Of a stretch of DNA of 6,151 nt, positions 1 through 6,151 are shown piece by piece (the first letter of the stretch is position 1; the number at the start of each line of letters is the position of its first letter). Made by a program: the position numbers and the translations under genes. Origin of the DNA: Agathobacter sp. (GTDB lineage: Bacteria; Bacillota_A; Clostridia; Lachnospirales; Lachnospiraceae); assembly GCA_017936725.1 (NCBI GenBank), contig JAGBEZ010000159.1:1-6151 (forward strand), given 5' to 3'. The notes beneath the pieces were generated by a model, which was not told the DNA's origin, did no database searches, and saw only the letters and a program-made list of their open reading frames with translations.

Positions 1-2468
1 GTGACCAGATGGCGGTTCATTTACCACTTTCTGTAGAAGCACAGGCAGAATGTAGATTTATGCTTCTTTCACCTAACAACTTACTGAAACCATCCGATGG
101 TGGTCCTGTAGCAGTTCCTTCACAGGATATGGTTCTTGGTGTTTACTACCTGACCATGAGAAAACTTGCTGACAGAGTAAATGAGAAAGATGCAGTTGCA
201 GTTTCTGATAAGGTTTACAATGACCTTGAAGAATTAAAAGCACTTACAACTCCAAATCCAGAAACAGGAAAAGCAGAGCTTGGCCTCTATGACCTCATTT
301 GGTTTGAAGATGTAACAGATAACAATCGTCGCGTTCTTTGTTCTCCAATGGATCTCTTCGGATATCGTTTTGGTAGCATGAACCAGGCATTGCTTGCTTA
401 TGAAAACGGCGAAATTTCACTTCACCAGAACATTTTTGTATATCGTACCGCTACTATGGCTGATGGTTCAAAGGTTTCTGGTTTTGTGGAAACAACACTT
501 GGTCTTTTAATCTTTAACGAAGTAATTCCACAGGATTTAGGATTTATCGATAGAACAAATCCTGAAAACGCACTTAAATTGGAAGTAAACTTCCATGTAG
601 GAAAGAAACAGATTAAACAGATCCTTGAAAAAGTAATCAATATCCATGGTGCAACTAAGACTGCAGAAGTTTTAGATGATGTAAAAGCTATGGGTTACAA
701 GTATTCAACAAAGGCTGCTATGACAGTATCTATTTCTGACATGACAGTACCACCTCAGAAACCACAGATGATTGAAGAGGCACAGAATACGGTAGACAGA
801 ATTACAAAACAGTACAAACGTGGTCTTATTACAGAAGAAGAACGTTATAAAGAAGTAGTTGAAACTTGGAAAGAAACTGACGACGAGCTTACAAAAGCAC
901 TTCTTACAGGTCTTGACAAATACAACAACATCTTCATGATGGCTGACTCTGGTGCCCGTGGTTCTGATAAACAGATTAAGCAGTTAGCTGGTATGCGTGG
1001 TCTTATGGCTGATACAACAGGTAAGACAATCGAGTTGCCAATCAAGTCAAACTTCCGTGAAGGTCTTGACGTACTCGAATACTTCATGTCAGCGCACGGT
1101 GCTCGTAAAGGTCTTTCCGATACAGCGCTTCGTACAGCCGACTCTGGTTACCTTACAAGACGTCTCGTAGACGTTTCACAGCACATGATCGTTCGCGAAA
1201 AAGACTGTGTAGAAGGAACCGGACGTGAAATTCCAGGAATGGTTGTAAAAGCATTCATGGAAGGCAAAGAAGAAATCGAAAGCTTACAGGAAAGAATTAC
1301 AGGACGTTTTGCTTGCGAAACAATCTGTGACAAAGACGGAAACGTACTTGTAAAAGCAAACCATATGATTACTCCAAGACGTGCAGAAGCAATCTGGAAA
1401 TATGGTGTAGATAAAGATGGCAATCCAATCAATCGTGTAGACGAAAATGGCAGACCTGCTGGTTCTGTTAAGATTCGTACCATCCTTAGCTGCCGTTCAC
1501 ACATGGGTGTATGTGCAAAATGTTATGGTGCGAACATGGCTACAGGTCAGGCGGTACAGGTTGGTGAAGCAATCGGTATCATCGCAGCTCAGTCAATCGG
1601 TGAACCAGGTACTCAGCTTACAATGAGAACCTTCCATACCGGTGGTGTAGCTGGTAACGATATTACACAAGGTCTTCCTCGTGTCGAAGAAATTTTCGAA
1701 GCTCGTAAACCAAAAGGTCTTGCAATCATTACCGAAATTGGTGGCGTAGCTACTATTAAAGATACAAAGAAGAAACGTGAAGTTGTGGTAACAAACAACG
1801 AAACCGGAGAAGTTAAGACATACTTAATTCCATACGGTTCACGTATCAAGATTACAGATGGTGTAACACTTGAGGCTGGTGACGAACTTACCGAAGGTTC
1901 TGTAAATCCACACGATATCCTTAAGATTAAGGGTGTACGTGCAGTACAGGATTACATGCTCCGCGAAGTTCAGAGAGTATACCGCTTACAAGGTGTAGAC
2001 ATCAACGATAAGCATATCGAACTTATTGTTCGTCAGATGCTCCAGAAGATTCGTGTAGAAGAAAATGGTGAATCTGATTTATTACCAGGCAGCATGGTAG
2101 ATGCACTTGACTTCATGGAATTAAATGAAAAACTTGAAGAAGAAGGCAAAGCACTTGCTACGGGTTCACAGGTATTACTTGGTATTACCAAAGCTTCCCT
2201 TGCAACAAATTCCTTCTTATCTGCAGCTTCCTTCCAGGAAACTACAAAGGTTCTTACTGAAGCAGCAATTAAAGGAAAGGTTGACCCATTGATTGGTATG
2301 AAAGAAAACGTAATCATTGGTAAACTTATCCCAGCAGGTACTGGTATGAAGAGATACCGCAATATCGAAATTGATAGCAAGGTGCCAGTAGCTGAAGCGG
2401 CTATGGAAGATGAAGTAGTAACAGACGAGTTTGATGAAGACAGCGTTATGGCTACCATAGAAGAGTAG
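1..2468 (+). CDS. rpoC: DNA-directed RNA polymerase subunit beta' (5'-truncated by window edge)
   Basis: This is the catalytic clamp/active-site subunit of RNA polymerase. Codons run in frame from the Asp at 3-5, which is the third aspartate of the Mg-binding NADFDGDQMAVH motif; the first two aspartates and the N-terminal zinc ribbon lie upstream. About 821 residues are visible. Landmarks in order: [10 protein letters not shown] at the start; the [18 protein letters not shown] block around 951-1005; the bridge helix [20 protein letters not shown].. at 1095-1175; the second zinc site with Cys codons at 1206, 1491, 1512 and 1521; the trigger loop [18 protein letters not shown] at 1593-1646; and the conserved [23 protein letters not shown] block near 2190-2260. 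The trigger loop runs directly into [20 protein letters not shown], so the large E. coli insertion (SI3) is absent, as in Firmicutes. Compared with remembered B. subtilis RpoC, extra residues are apparent at about 159-380 and 1401-1473. The tail is acidic ([12 protein letters not shown]). TAG stop at 2466, then a terminator. Confidence 0.99.
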   Translation, partial: DQMAVHLPLSVEAQAECRFMLLSPNNLLKPSDGGPVAVPSQDMVLGVYYLTMRKLADRVNEKDAVAVSDKVYNDLEELKALTTPNPETGKAELGLYDLIWFEDVTDNNRRVLCSPMDLFGYRFGSMNQALLAYENGEISLHQNIFVYRTATMADGSKVSGFVETTLGLLIFNEVIPQDLGFIDRTNPENALKLEVNFHVGKKQIKQILEKVINIHGATKTAEVLDDVKAMGYKYSTKAAMTVSISDMTVPPQKPQMIEEAQNTVDRITKQYKRGLITEEERYKEVVETWKETDDELTKALLTGLDKYNNIFMMADSGARGSDKQIKQLAGMRGLMADTTGKTIELPIKSNFREGLDVLEYFMSAHGARKGLSDTALRTADSGYLTRRLVDVSQHMIVREKDCVEGTGREIPGMVVKAFMEGKEEIESLQERITGRFACETICDKDGNVLVKANHMITPRRAEAIWKYGVDKDGNPINRVDENGRPAGSVKIRTILSCRSHMGVCAKCYGANMATGQAVQVGEAIGIIAAQSIGEPGTQLTMRTFHTGGVAGNDITQGLPRVEEIFEARKPKGLAIITEIGGVATIKDTKKKREVVVTNNETGEVKTYLIPYGSRIKITDGVTLEAGDELTEGSVNPHDILKIKGVRAVQDYMLREVQRVYRLQGVDINDKHIELIVRQMLQKIRVEENGESDLLPGSMVDALDFMELNEKLEEEGKALATGSQVLLGITKASLATNSFLSAASFQETTKVLTEAAIKGKVDPLIGMKENVIIGKLIPAGTGMKRYRNIEIDSKVPVAEAAMEDEVVTDEFDEDSVMATIEE

Positions 2469-2474
2469 TAATTT

Positions 2475-2520
2475 AAGAAGCCATTAGATGTAGAAAACTA
2501 CATCTAGTGGCTTTTTTATT
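2475..2520 (+). terminator. Intrinsic terminator after rpoC
   Basis: A 16-bp stem pairs 2478-2493 with 2498-2513 around an AAAA loop. All pairs are Watson-Crick except one T-G wobble (2484/2507). It is followed at once by a T run (2512-2517) and ATT. The stem begins 9 nt after the rpoC stop. Read as RNA this is a textbook Rho-independent terminator, so the rpo transcription unit should largely end here, leaving rpsL dependent on its own promoter. The opposite strand lacks a clear T run, so I call it for the + strand only. Confidence 0.95.
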
Positions 2521-2570
2521 TGGGAAAACTAGATTTCGAATGTATGCAAATTAGCACATGTAAAGCCTTG

Positions 2571-2588
2571 AAAAATCGCGATTTTTTT
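2571..2588. promoter_or_regulatory. A-tract/T-tract palindrome just upstream of the rpsL -35 (possible UP element)
   Basis: AAAAATCGCGATTTTT (2571-2586) is a perfect 16-bp palindrome, and its T-tract continues to 2588, two bases before the -35 box. Phased A/T tracts at about -37 to -54 are the usual form of an UP element contacting the alpha subunit C-terminal domain, and would suit a ribosomal protein promoter. The CG-centred symmetry could instead be a protein operator. It is wrapped in a further inverted pair, CCTTG (2566-2570) and CAAGG (2594-2598). The role is inferred. Confidence 0.55.
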
Positions 2589-2589
2589 C

Positions 2590-2618
2590 TTGACAAGGAC
2601 CATTTCTGCTTATATAAT
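2590..2618 (+). promoter_or_regulatory. Consensus sigma-A promoter of the str operon (rpsL)
   Basis: The -35 box is TTGACA at 2590-2595 and the -10 box is TATAAT at 2613-2618, separated by 17 nt: a full match to the housekeeping sigma consensus at optimal spacing. Transcription should start near A2624/G2625, giving a leader of about 73 nt before rpsL. The promoter lies downstream of the rpoC terminator and is the evident main promoter for rpsL-rpsG-fusA. The -35 box lies within the short dyad CTTG-A-CAAG (2589-2597). Confidence 0.93.
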
Positions 2619-2626
2619 GATTTAGC

Positions 2627-2666
2627 GTGCATACCGTTGCGCACTTTTGTGATGCAATAAATGCAC
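2627..2666 (+). other. rpsL leader with two competing short stems
   Basis: Just after the predicted start, GTGC (2627-2630) can pair with GCAC (2641-2644) across a 10-nt loop. The same 5' segment, extended as GTGCAT (2627-2632), can instead pair with ATGCAC (2661-2666). The two pairings are mutually exclusive. Both are short and may simply protect the 5' end or have no role. I do not recognise a known ribosomal-protein leader family here. The rest of the leader (2667-2697) is A-rich and holds the ribosome binding site AGGAGGTG at 2683-2690. Confidence 0.3.
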
Positions 2667-2697
2667 ATTTTAAAATAACTACAGGAGGTGAAAAGTA

Positions 2698-3120
2698 ATG
2701 CCAACATTTAACCAGTTAGTAAGAAAAGGACGTCAGACATCTGAAAAGAAGTCTACAGCACCAGCTCTTCAGAGAAGCTTTAACTCACTTCACAAGAAGC
2801 CAGTTTACACATCTTCTCCACAGAAACGTGGTGTTTGTACAGCTGTTAAAACAGCTACGCCTAAGAAACCTAACTCAGCTCTTAGAAAGATCGCCAGAGT
2901 ACGTCTTTCTAACGGAATCGAAGTAACATCTTACATTCCAGGTGAAGGACACAACCTTCAGGAGCATAGCGTTGTATTGATCCGTGGTGGTAGAGTAAAA
3001 GACTTACCAGGTACACGTTATCACATCATCCGTGGTACATTAGATACCGCTGGTGTAGCTAACCGTAAACAGGCTCGTTCAAAATACGGCGCTAAGAGAC
3101 CTAAAGACGCTAAAAAATAA
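2698..3120 (+). CDS. rpsL: 30S ribosomal protein S12
   Basis: S12 sits at the decoding centre of the 30S subunit, contacts 16S rRNA helices 18, 27 and 44, and affects accuracy and streptomycin response. The protein is 140 residues and begins [13 protein letters not shown], with an extended AGGAGGTG site 7 nt upstream of the ATG. It is the Firmicute long form: about 13 extra residues precede [10 protein letters not shown] compared with E. coli, close to B. subtilis (about 138). The signature [11 protein letters not shown] (54-64) carries Lys56 (codon 2863-2865), equivalent to E. coli Lys43, and GGRVKDLPG (97-105) carries Lys101 (2998-3000), equivalent to Lys88. Both are in the streptomycin-sensitive state. 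Asp102 is the residue matching the RimO methylthiolation site, though modification cannot be read from DNA. It is the first gene of the str operon. A 177-nt gap follows, longer than expected. Confidence 0.99.
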   Translation: MPTFNQLVRKGRQTSEKKSTAPALQRSFNSLHKKPVYTSSPQKRGVCTAVKTATPKKPNSALRKIARVRLSNGIEVTSYIPGEGHNLQEHSVVLIRGGRVKDLPGTRYHIIRGTLDTAGVANRKQARSKYGAKRPKDAKK

Positions 3121-3297
3121 TTCGTACGGAATTTAATTAGCAAACAATAGTATCACAAACAGAACTATAGGTTAGTGTTGGGATTATATATTTCACATTT
3201 TGGAATATACTACTAAGTGAATTCCGCACGAACACATTAGAAAGACACATGTGAGTACCGTTGAATTAATTTATTAATGATTAAGGAGGGAAGTAAC
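3121..3297 (+). promoter_or_regulatory. Long rpsL-rpsG intercistronic region with an extended imperfect stem
   Basis: No gene fits here. The segment straight after the rpsL stop, TTCGTACGGAATTTAATTAG (3121-3140), pairs with 3213-3232: of 20 positions 17 are Watson-Crick, one is a T-G wobble (3134/3219) and two mismatch (3126/3227, 3136/3217). After a 7-nt bulge (3141-3147) the helix resumes as TAGTAT (3148-3153) with ATACTA (3207-3212). The apical part (3154-3206) is A/T-rich with only weak local pairing. No T run follows, so this is not a terminator. In E. coli, S7 represses its own and EF-G synthesis by binding the S12-S7 intercistronic RNA; this fold occupies the equivalent place, but a shared function is inference. 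The last 65 nt contain the small palindrome CACATGTG (3246-3253) and the rpsG ribosome binding site. Confidence 0.5.
3283..3290 (+). promoter_or_regulatory. Ribosome binding site that fixes the rpsG start
   Basis: AAGGAGGG lies 7 nt before the GTG at 3298. It sits downstream of the in-frame ATG at 3277, so it cannot serve that ATG and instead marks the GTG as the true start. Confidence 0.93.
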
Positions 3298-3768
3298 GTG
3301 CCACGTAAAGGACATACTCAGAAAAGAGACGTATTAGCAGATCCATTGTACAACAACAAAGTGGTTACAAAACTTATCAACAACATTATGTTAGATGGTA
3401 AGAAAGGTGTAGCTCAGAAAATCGTGTACGGCGCATTTGCTAGAGTAGAAGACAAGACAGGGAAACCTGCTCTTGAAGTATTTGAAGAAGCTATGAACAA
3501 TGTAATGCCAGCTCTCGAAGTAAAGGCTAGACGTATCGGTGGAGCAACATATCAGGTTCCAATCGAAGTTCGTCCAGATCGTCGTCAGGCATTAGCTCTT
3601 CGCTGGTTAACAACTTTCTCACGTAACCGTGCAGAAAAAACTCAGGAAGAAAGATTAGCTAACGAAATTATGGATGCAGCAAACAATACTGGTGCAGCTG
3701 TAAAGAGAAAAGAAGAAATGCACAGAATGGCAGAAGCAAACAAAGCATTTGCTCACTATCGTTTCTAA
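3298..3768 (+). CDS. rpsG: 30S ribosomal protein S7
   Basis: S7 nucleates assembly of the 30S head by binding the 3' major domain of 16S rRNA, and lines the E site. The start is the GTG at 3298, giving [12 protein letters not shown]. This matches the usual S7 N-terminus, has a good ribosome binding site 7 nt upstream and yields 156 residues, the usual length. Starting at ATG 3277 would add seven residues encoded by the ribosome binding site itself. Visible signatures are [23 protein letters not shown] (residues 16-38), [17 protein letters not shown] (about 76-92), [14 protein letters not shown] (about 95-108) and the terminal FAHYRF. The basic N-terminus and RRIGG loop are the RNA-contacting parts known from the family. 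The gene lies 18 nt before fusA, so the two are probably translationally coupled. S7 is the known autoregulator of this operon in E. coli. Confidence 0.98.
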   Translation: MPRKGHTQKRDVLADPLYNNKVVTKLINNIMLDGKKGVAQKIVYGAFARVEDKTGKPALEVFEEAMNNVMPALEVKARRIGGATYQVPIEVRPDRRQALALRWLTTFSRNRAEKTQEERLANEIMDAANNTGAAVKRKEEMHRMAEANKAFAHYRF

Positions 3769-3786
3769 TTTTATTAGGAGGAAATC

Positions 3787-5904
3787 ATGGCTGGAAGAGA
3801 ATATCCATTAGAGAGAACCAGAAATATCGGTATTATGGCTCATATTGACGCTGGTAAGACTACAACAACAGAACGTATTCTTTACTATACCGGTGTAAAC
3901 TACAAAATTGGTGATACTCATGAAGGTACTGCTACCATGGACTGGATGGAACAGGAGCAGGAAAGAGGTATCACAATTACTTCGGCCGCTACAACATGTC
4001 ACTGGACATTACAGGAACAGACCAAAGCAAAACCAGGCGCTTTGGAACATCGTATCAACATCATTGATACTCCAGGACACGTAGACTTCACAGTTGAAGT
4101 AGAACGTTCACTTCGTGTATTAGACGGCGCTGTAGGCGTTTTCTGTGCAAAAGGTGGCGTAGAACCACAGTCTGAAAACGTTTGGAGACAGGCTGACACT
4201 TATGGTGTACCTAGAATGGCTTTCATCAACAAGATGGACATCTTAGGTGCAAACTTCTACGGAGCTGTAGATCAGATCCGTAACCGTTTAGGAAAAAATG
4301 CTATTTGCCTTCAGTTACCAATCGGTAAAGAAGACGAATTTAAAGGTATCATCGACTTATTCGAAATGAAAGCTTACATCTACAATGATGATAAGGGTGA
4401 TGATATTACAGTTACAGATGATTTAGGTGATATGGCTGATGAAGCTGAAGTTTACCGTGCAGAATTAATCGAAAAAATCTGTGAATTAGATGACGATTTA
4501 ATGATGATGTACCTTGAAGGGGAAGAACCATCTGTAGAAGAAATGAAAGCTGTATTAAGAAAAGCTACATGTAATTGTGAAGCAGTTCCTGTATGTTGTG
4601 GTACAGCATACAGAAATAAAGGTGTTCAGAAACTCCTTGACGCTGTTATTGAATTCATGCCAGCTCCAACTGATATCGAAGCTATCAAAGGTACAGACTT
4701 AGATGGTAACGAAATCGTGAGACATTCTTCAGACGAAGAACCATTCTCAGCTTTAGCATTCAAGATTATGACAGACCCATTCGTAGGTAAGCTTGCTTAC
4801 TTCCGTGTATACTCAGGAACATGTAAATCAGGTTCTTACGTATTAAACGCTACAAAGGGCAAAAAAGAACGTGTTGGCCGTATCCTTCAGATGCACGCTA
4901 ACAAACGTGAAGAATTAGATATCGTATACTCAGGTGATATCGCTGCTGCTGTAGGTTTCAAAGTAACATCTACAGGTGATACAATTTGTGACGAACAGCA
5001 CCCAGTAATCCTTGAGTCTATGGAATTCCCAGAACCAGTTATCCAGCTCGCTATCGAGCCTAAGACAAAAGCTGGTCAGGGCAAGATGGGTGAAGCTCTT
5101 GCAAAACTTGCAGAAGAAGACCCAACATTCCGTGCTCATACAGATCAGGAAACAGGACAGACAATCATCGCTGGTATGGGTGAATTACACCTTGAAATCA
5201 TCGTTGACCGTCTCCTTCGTGAATTCAAGGTAGAAGCTAACGTTGGTGCTCCTCAGGTAGCTTACCGTGAAACATTCACGAAACCTATCGATCAGGAATA
5301 CAAATATGCAAAACAGTCTGGTGGTCGTGGTCAGTACGGTCACTGTAAAGTTAAATTCGAGCCAATGGATGCGAACGGTGAAGAATTATTCAAGTTCGAA
5401 TCAACCGTTGTTGGTGGTGCTATTCCTAAGGAATATATCCCAGCAGTTGGTGAAGGTATCGAAGAAGCAACAAAGGCTGGTACTTTAGGTGGATTCCCAG
5501 TAGTAGGTGTACACGCTACAGTTTACGACGGATCATACCATGAAGTAGACTCTTCTGAAATGGCATTCCACATTGCTGGTTCTATGTGTTTCAAAGAAGC
5601 TATGCAGAAAGCTGGAATGGTATTACTTGAGCCTATTATGAAGGTTGAAGTAACAATGCCTGAAGAATACATGGGAGATGTTATCGGTGATATCAACTCT
5701 CGTCGTGGACGTATCGAAGGTATGGATGACCTCGGCGGCGGCAAGATCGTTCGTGGTTATGTTCCACTTTCAGAAATGTTCGGTTATTCTACAGACTTAC
5801 GTTCTAAGACACAGGGTCGTGGTAACTACTCAATGTTCTTCGAGAAATATGAGCCAGTTCCAAAGAACGTACAGGAAAAAGTTCTTGCAGAAAAGAACAG
5901 ATAA
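3787..5904 (+). CDS. fusA: Translation elongation factor G (translocase GTPase)
   Basis: EF-G catalyses GTP-dependent movement of tRNAs and mRNA on the ribosome and, with the recycling factor, helps split it. AGGAGG at 3776-3781 lies 5 nt before the ATG; the protein is 705 residues, normal for the family (E. coli 704). The G domain is complete: G1 AHIDAGKT at 18-25, G2 RGITIT with Thr63, G3 DTPGH at 94-98, G4 NKMD at 148-151 and G5 GTA at 272-274. Domains II and III follow (roughly 300-485). Domain IV has the tip loop SGGRGQYGH at 511-519 and [10 protein letters not shown] with His585, the residue matching E. coli His583 that enters the decoding centre. Domain V contains the [15 protein letters not shown] region (about 629-643). 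Position in the str operon and full conservation mark this as canonical EF-G rather than an EF-G2 or tetracycline-resistance paralogue. No terminator follows, so read-through into tuf is likely. Confidence 0.99.
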   Translation: MAGREYPLERTRNIGIMAHIDAGKTTTTERILYYTGVNYKIGDTHEGTATMDWMEQEQERGITITSAATTCHWTLQEQTKAKPGALEHRINIIDTPGHVDFTVEVERSLRVLDGAVGVFCAKGGVEPQSENVWRQADTYGVPRMAFINKMDILGANFYGAVDQIRNRLGKNAICLQLPIGKEDEFKGIIDLFEMKAYIYNDDKGDDITVTDDLGDMADEAEVYRAELIEKICELDDDLMMMYLEGEEPSVEEMKAVLRKATCNCEAVPVCCGTAYRNKGVQKLLDAVIEFMPAPTDIEAIKGTDLDGNEIVRHSSDEEPFSALAFKIMTDPFVGKLAYFRVYSGTCKSGSYVLNATKGKKERVGRILQMHANKREELDIVYSGDIAAAVGFKVTSTGDTICDEQHPVILESMEFPEPVIQLAIEPKTKAGQGKMGEALAKLAEEDPTFRAHTDQETGQTIIAGMGELHLEIIVDRLLREFKVEANVGAPQVAYRETFTKPIDQEYKYAKQSGGRGQYGHCKVKFEPMDANGEELFKFESTVVGGAIPKEYIPAVGEGIEEATKAGTLGGFPVVGVHATVYDGSYHEVDSSEMAFHIAGSMCFKEAMQKAGMVLLEPIMKVEVTMPEEYMGDVIGDINSRRGRIEGMDDLGGGKIVRGYVPLSEMFGYSTDLRSKTQGRGNYSMFFEKYEPVPKNVQEKVLAEKNR

Positions 5905-5917
5905 TGATTAAAACTTA

Positions 5918-5947
5918 CGCCAAATCCCTAAATTTAGGGATTTGGCG
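5918..5947. repeat. Perfect 30-nt palindrome between fusA and tuf, no U-tract
   Basis: CGCCAAATCCCTAAA (5918-5932) is followed directly by its exact reverse complement (5933-5947). As RNA it would form a 13-bp stem with a 4-nt AAUU loop. The + strand continues GATGAAAAAGAC, so there is no U run, and the other side (TAAGTTTTAATC when read on the - strand) is only weakly T-rich. It is therefore not a standard intrinsic terminator in either direction. It starts 13 nt after the fusA stop and ends 11 nt before the tuf -35 box, with its centre about 61 bp upstream of the predicted tuf start. It could be a processing or stabilising hairpin on read-through mRNA, a regulator-binding dyad, or a dispersed palindromic repeat. 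Confidence 0.9.
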
Positions 5948-5958
5948 ATGAAAAAGAC

Positions 5959-5987
5959 TTGAAAAACATATGATTATTTCGTATAAT
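5959..5987 (+). promoter_or_regulatory. Internal sigma-A promoter for tuf
   Basis: TTGAAA (5959-5964, five of six to consensus) and TATAAT (5982-5987, perfect) are separated by the optimal 17 nt. Transcription would start near 5993-5994, giving a leader of about 68 nt. EF-Tu is needed in large excess over EF-G, so a dedicated promoter in addition to read-through from the rpsL promoter makes biological sense. The boxes and spacing are seen directly; activity is inferred. Confidence 0.85.
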
Positions 5988-5989
5988 CA
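5971..5989. promoter_or_regulatory. Inverted repeat overlapping the tuf -10 box (possible operator)
   Basis: TGATTAT (5971-5977) and ATAATCA (5983-5989) form a perfect 7-bp-arm dyad around TTCGT, covering the whole -10 box. A second pair, GACTTGA (5956-5962) and TCAAGTC (5987-5993), brackets the promoter from the -35 to the start point and shares three bases with the inner arm. Such symmetry across a core promoter is the usual look of a repressor site. However, AT-rich -10 sequence makes short dyads fairly easy by chance, so function is uncertain. Confidence 0.35.
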
Positions 5990-5993
5990 AGTC

Positions 5994-6061
5994 AGATGCG
6001 GATTTATGAACGCAAAACAATATTTAACCAAAACGGTATTAATTTAAGGAGGATTTTCAAA
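5994..6061 (+). other. tuf leader with 5'-proximal hairpin and ribosome binding site
   Basis: TGCG (5997-6000) can pair with CGCA (6011-6014) across a 10-nt loop close to the predicted start point, the same geometry as the 4-bp/10-nt-loop hairpin at the start of the rpsL leader. The rest is A/T-rich and unstructured by eye. AAGGAGGA at 6046-6053 is the ribosome binding site, 8 nt before the ATG. Confidence 0.4.
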
Positions 6062-6151
6062 ATGGCAAAGGCTAAATTTGAAAGAACAAAAGCTCATTGT
6101 AACATTGGTACTATCGGACACGTAGACCATGGTAAAACAACAACTACAGCA
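6062..6151 (+). CDS. tuf: Translation elongation factor Tu (3'-truncated by window edge)
   Basis: EF-Tu is the GTPase that carries aminoacyl-tRNA to the ribosomal A site. Only the first 30 codons are present (of about 395-400 in the family). They read [20 protein letters not shown] at residues 1-20, then [10 protein letters not shown]. The G1/P-loop GHVDHGKT is intact at residues 19-26. Position after fusA, the N-terminus and the P-loop identify it clearly. Compared with E. coli, residue 11 is Ala rather than Pro, residue 13 is Cys rather than Val, and residue 28, just after the P-loop, is Thr rather than Leu. The ATG at 6062 is chosen for its ribosome binding site and the standard MAK.KFER start. 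Expression is probably from both its own promoter and read-through from fusA. Whether a second tuf copy exists elsewhere cannot be told from this window. Confidence 0.97.
   Translation, partial: MAKAKFERTKAHCNIGTIGHVDHGKTTTTA

Noticed and set aside
422..2458. Several - strand open frames of 72-141 codons inside rpoC.
   Set aside because: They are antisense to a fully conserved gene, rich in Ser/Pro/Thr as expected for antisense frames, and lack recognisable domains or start signals.
2653..2661. ATG CAA TAA in the rpsL leader as a minimal upstream peptide.
   Set aside because: No ribosome binding site precedes it and a two-residue frame is expected by chance in A/T-rich leader sequence.
2543..2669. 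Weak direct similarity of ATGCAAATTAGCACAT (2544 region) with ATGCAATAAATGCACAT (2653 region).
   Set aside because: It is short, gapped and A/T-rich; there is no third copy or clear arrangement to support a repeat or operator.
2516..2707. 63-codon open frame on the - strand over the rpsL promoter region.
   Set aside because: No ribosome binding site or family resemblance; it overlaps a consensus promoter, leader and the rpsL start, and its composition looks like translated A/T-rich non-coding DNA.
3206..3211. TATACT in the rpsL-rpsG gap as a -10 box for an rpsG promoter.
   Set aside because: No acceptable -35 at 16-18 nt; the nearest TTG-type hexamer (3178-3183) gives a 22-nt spacer. The bases are also used in the 3148-3153/3207-3212 helix.
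3277..3297. In-frame ATG seven codons upstream of the chosen rpsG start.
   Set aside because: The ribosome binding site AAGGAGGG lies inside these codons, no ribosome binding site precedes the ATG, and S7 proteins begin MPRKG/MPRRR with 156 residues, which fits the GTG at 3298.
5012..5911. Alternative-frame + strand and antisense frames inside fusA (for example 5012-5233, 5267-5488, 5678-5911).
   Set aside because: They overlap conserved EF-G domains III-V, have no ribosome binding sites and no recognisable product; overlap with a highly biased gene explains them.
5918..5960. Reading the fusA-tuf palindrome as an intrinsic terminator.
   Set aside because: No T run follows on the + strand and only a weak one on the - strand; the bases after the stem are A/G-rich.
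5996..6061. ATG at 5996 opens a stop-free frame running into tuf (22 extra codons).
   Set aside because: It would start almost at the predicted transcription start with no ribosome binding site, and it contains the tuf ribosome binding site; EF-Tu normally begins MAK/MSK..KFER as at 6062.

Overview
This window carries the end of the RNA polymerase beta-prime gene followed by the str operon: rpoC (3' part) - rpsL (S12) - rpsG (S7) - fusA (EF-G) - tuf (EF-Tu, first 30 codons). All five genes are on the + strand, and all visible reading is intact. The organism looks like a low-GC Firmicute of the class Clostridia, most probably Lachnospiraceae. Reasons: A+T-rich intergenic DNA, strong AGGAGG-type ribosome binding sites, the Firmicute long form of S12, an RpoC trigger loop without the large proteobacterial insertion, and heavy use of CAG for glutamine despite low GC. 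The family assignment rests on remembered homologues and is an inference.

Layout. Bases 1-2468 are the C-terminal two thirds of RpoC; the window opens at the third aspartate of the catalytic NADFDGD motif. A strong intrinsic terminator (2478-2517) closes the rpo unit. Bases 2521-2697 hold an A/T-tract palindrome, a perfect consensus sigma-A promoter (TTGACA, 17 nt, TATAAT) and a leader of about 73 nt leading to rpsL (2698-3120). The rpsL-rpsG gap is unusually long (177 nt) and can fold into an extended, interrupted stem. rpsG starts at a GTG at 3298, not at the in-frame ATG at 3277, and fusA follows after 18 nt. The 157-nt fusA-tuf gap holds a perfect 30-nt palindrome with no U-tract, then a second near-consensus promoter for tuf whose -10 box sits in a 7-bp-arm dyad.

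How the parts work together. RpoC is the catalytic half of RNA polymerase. S12 and S7 are small-subunit proteins (decoding centre; head nucleation and tRNA exit). EF-G drives translocation and EF-Tu delivers aminoacyl-tRNA. The architecture implies three transcription inputs: an rpo unit that ends after rpoC, a strong promoter for rpsL-rpsG-fusA, and an additional promoter raising tuf output, with read-through from fusA probable because no terminator is visible there.

This is core housekeeping DNA, and I see no novel multi-gene system. The parts worth a second look are non-coding (the rpsL-rpsG fold, the fusA-tuf palindrome, the dyad at the tuf promoter) and an apparent RpoC insertion of about 60 residues close after the catalytic motif.
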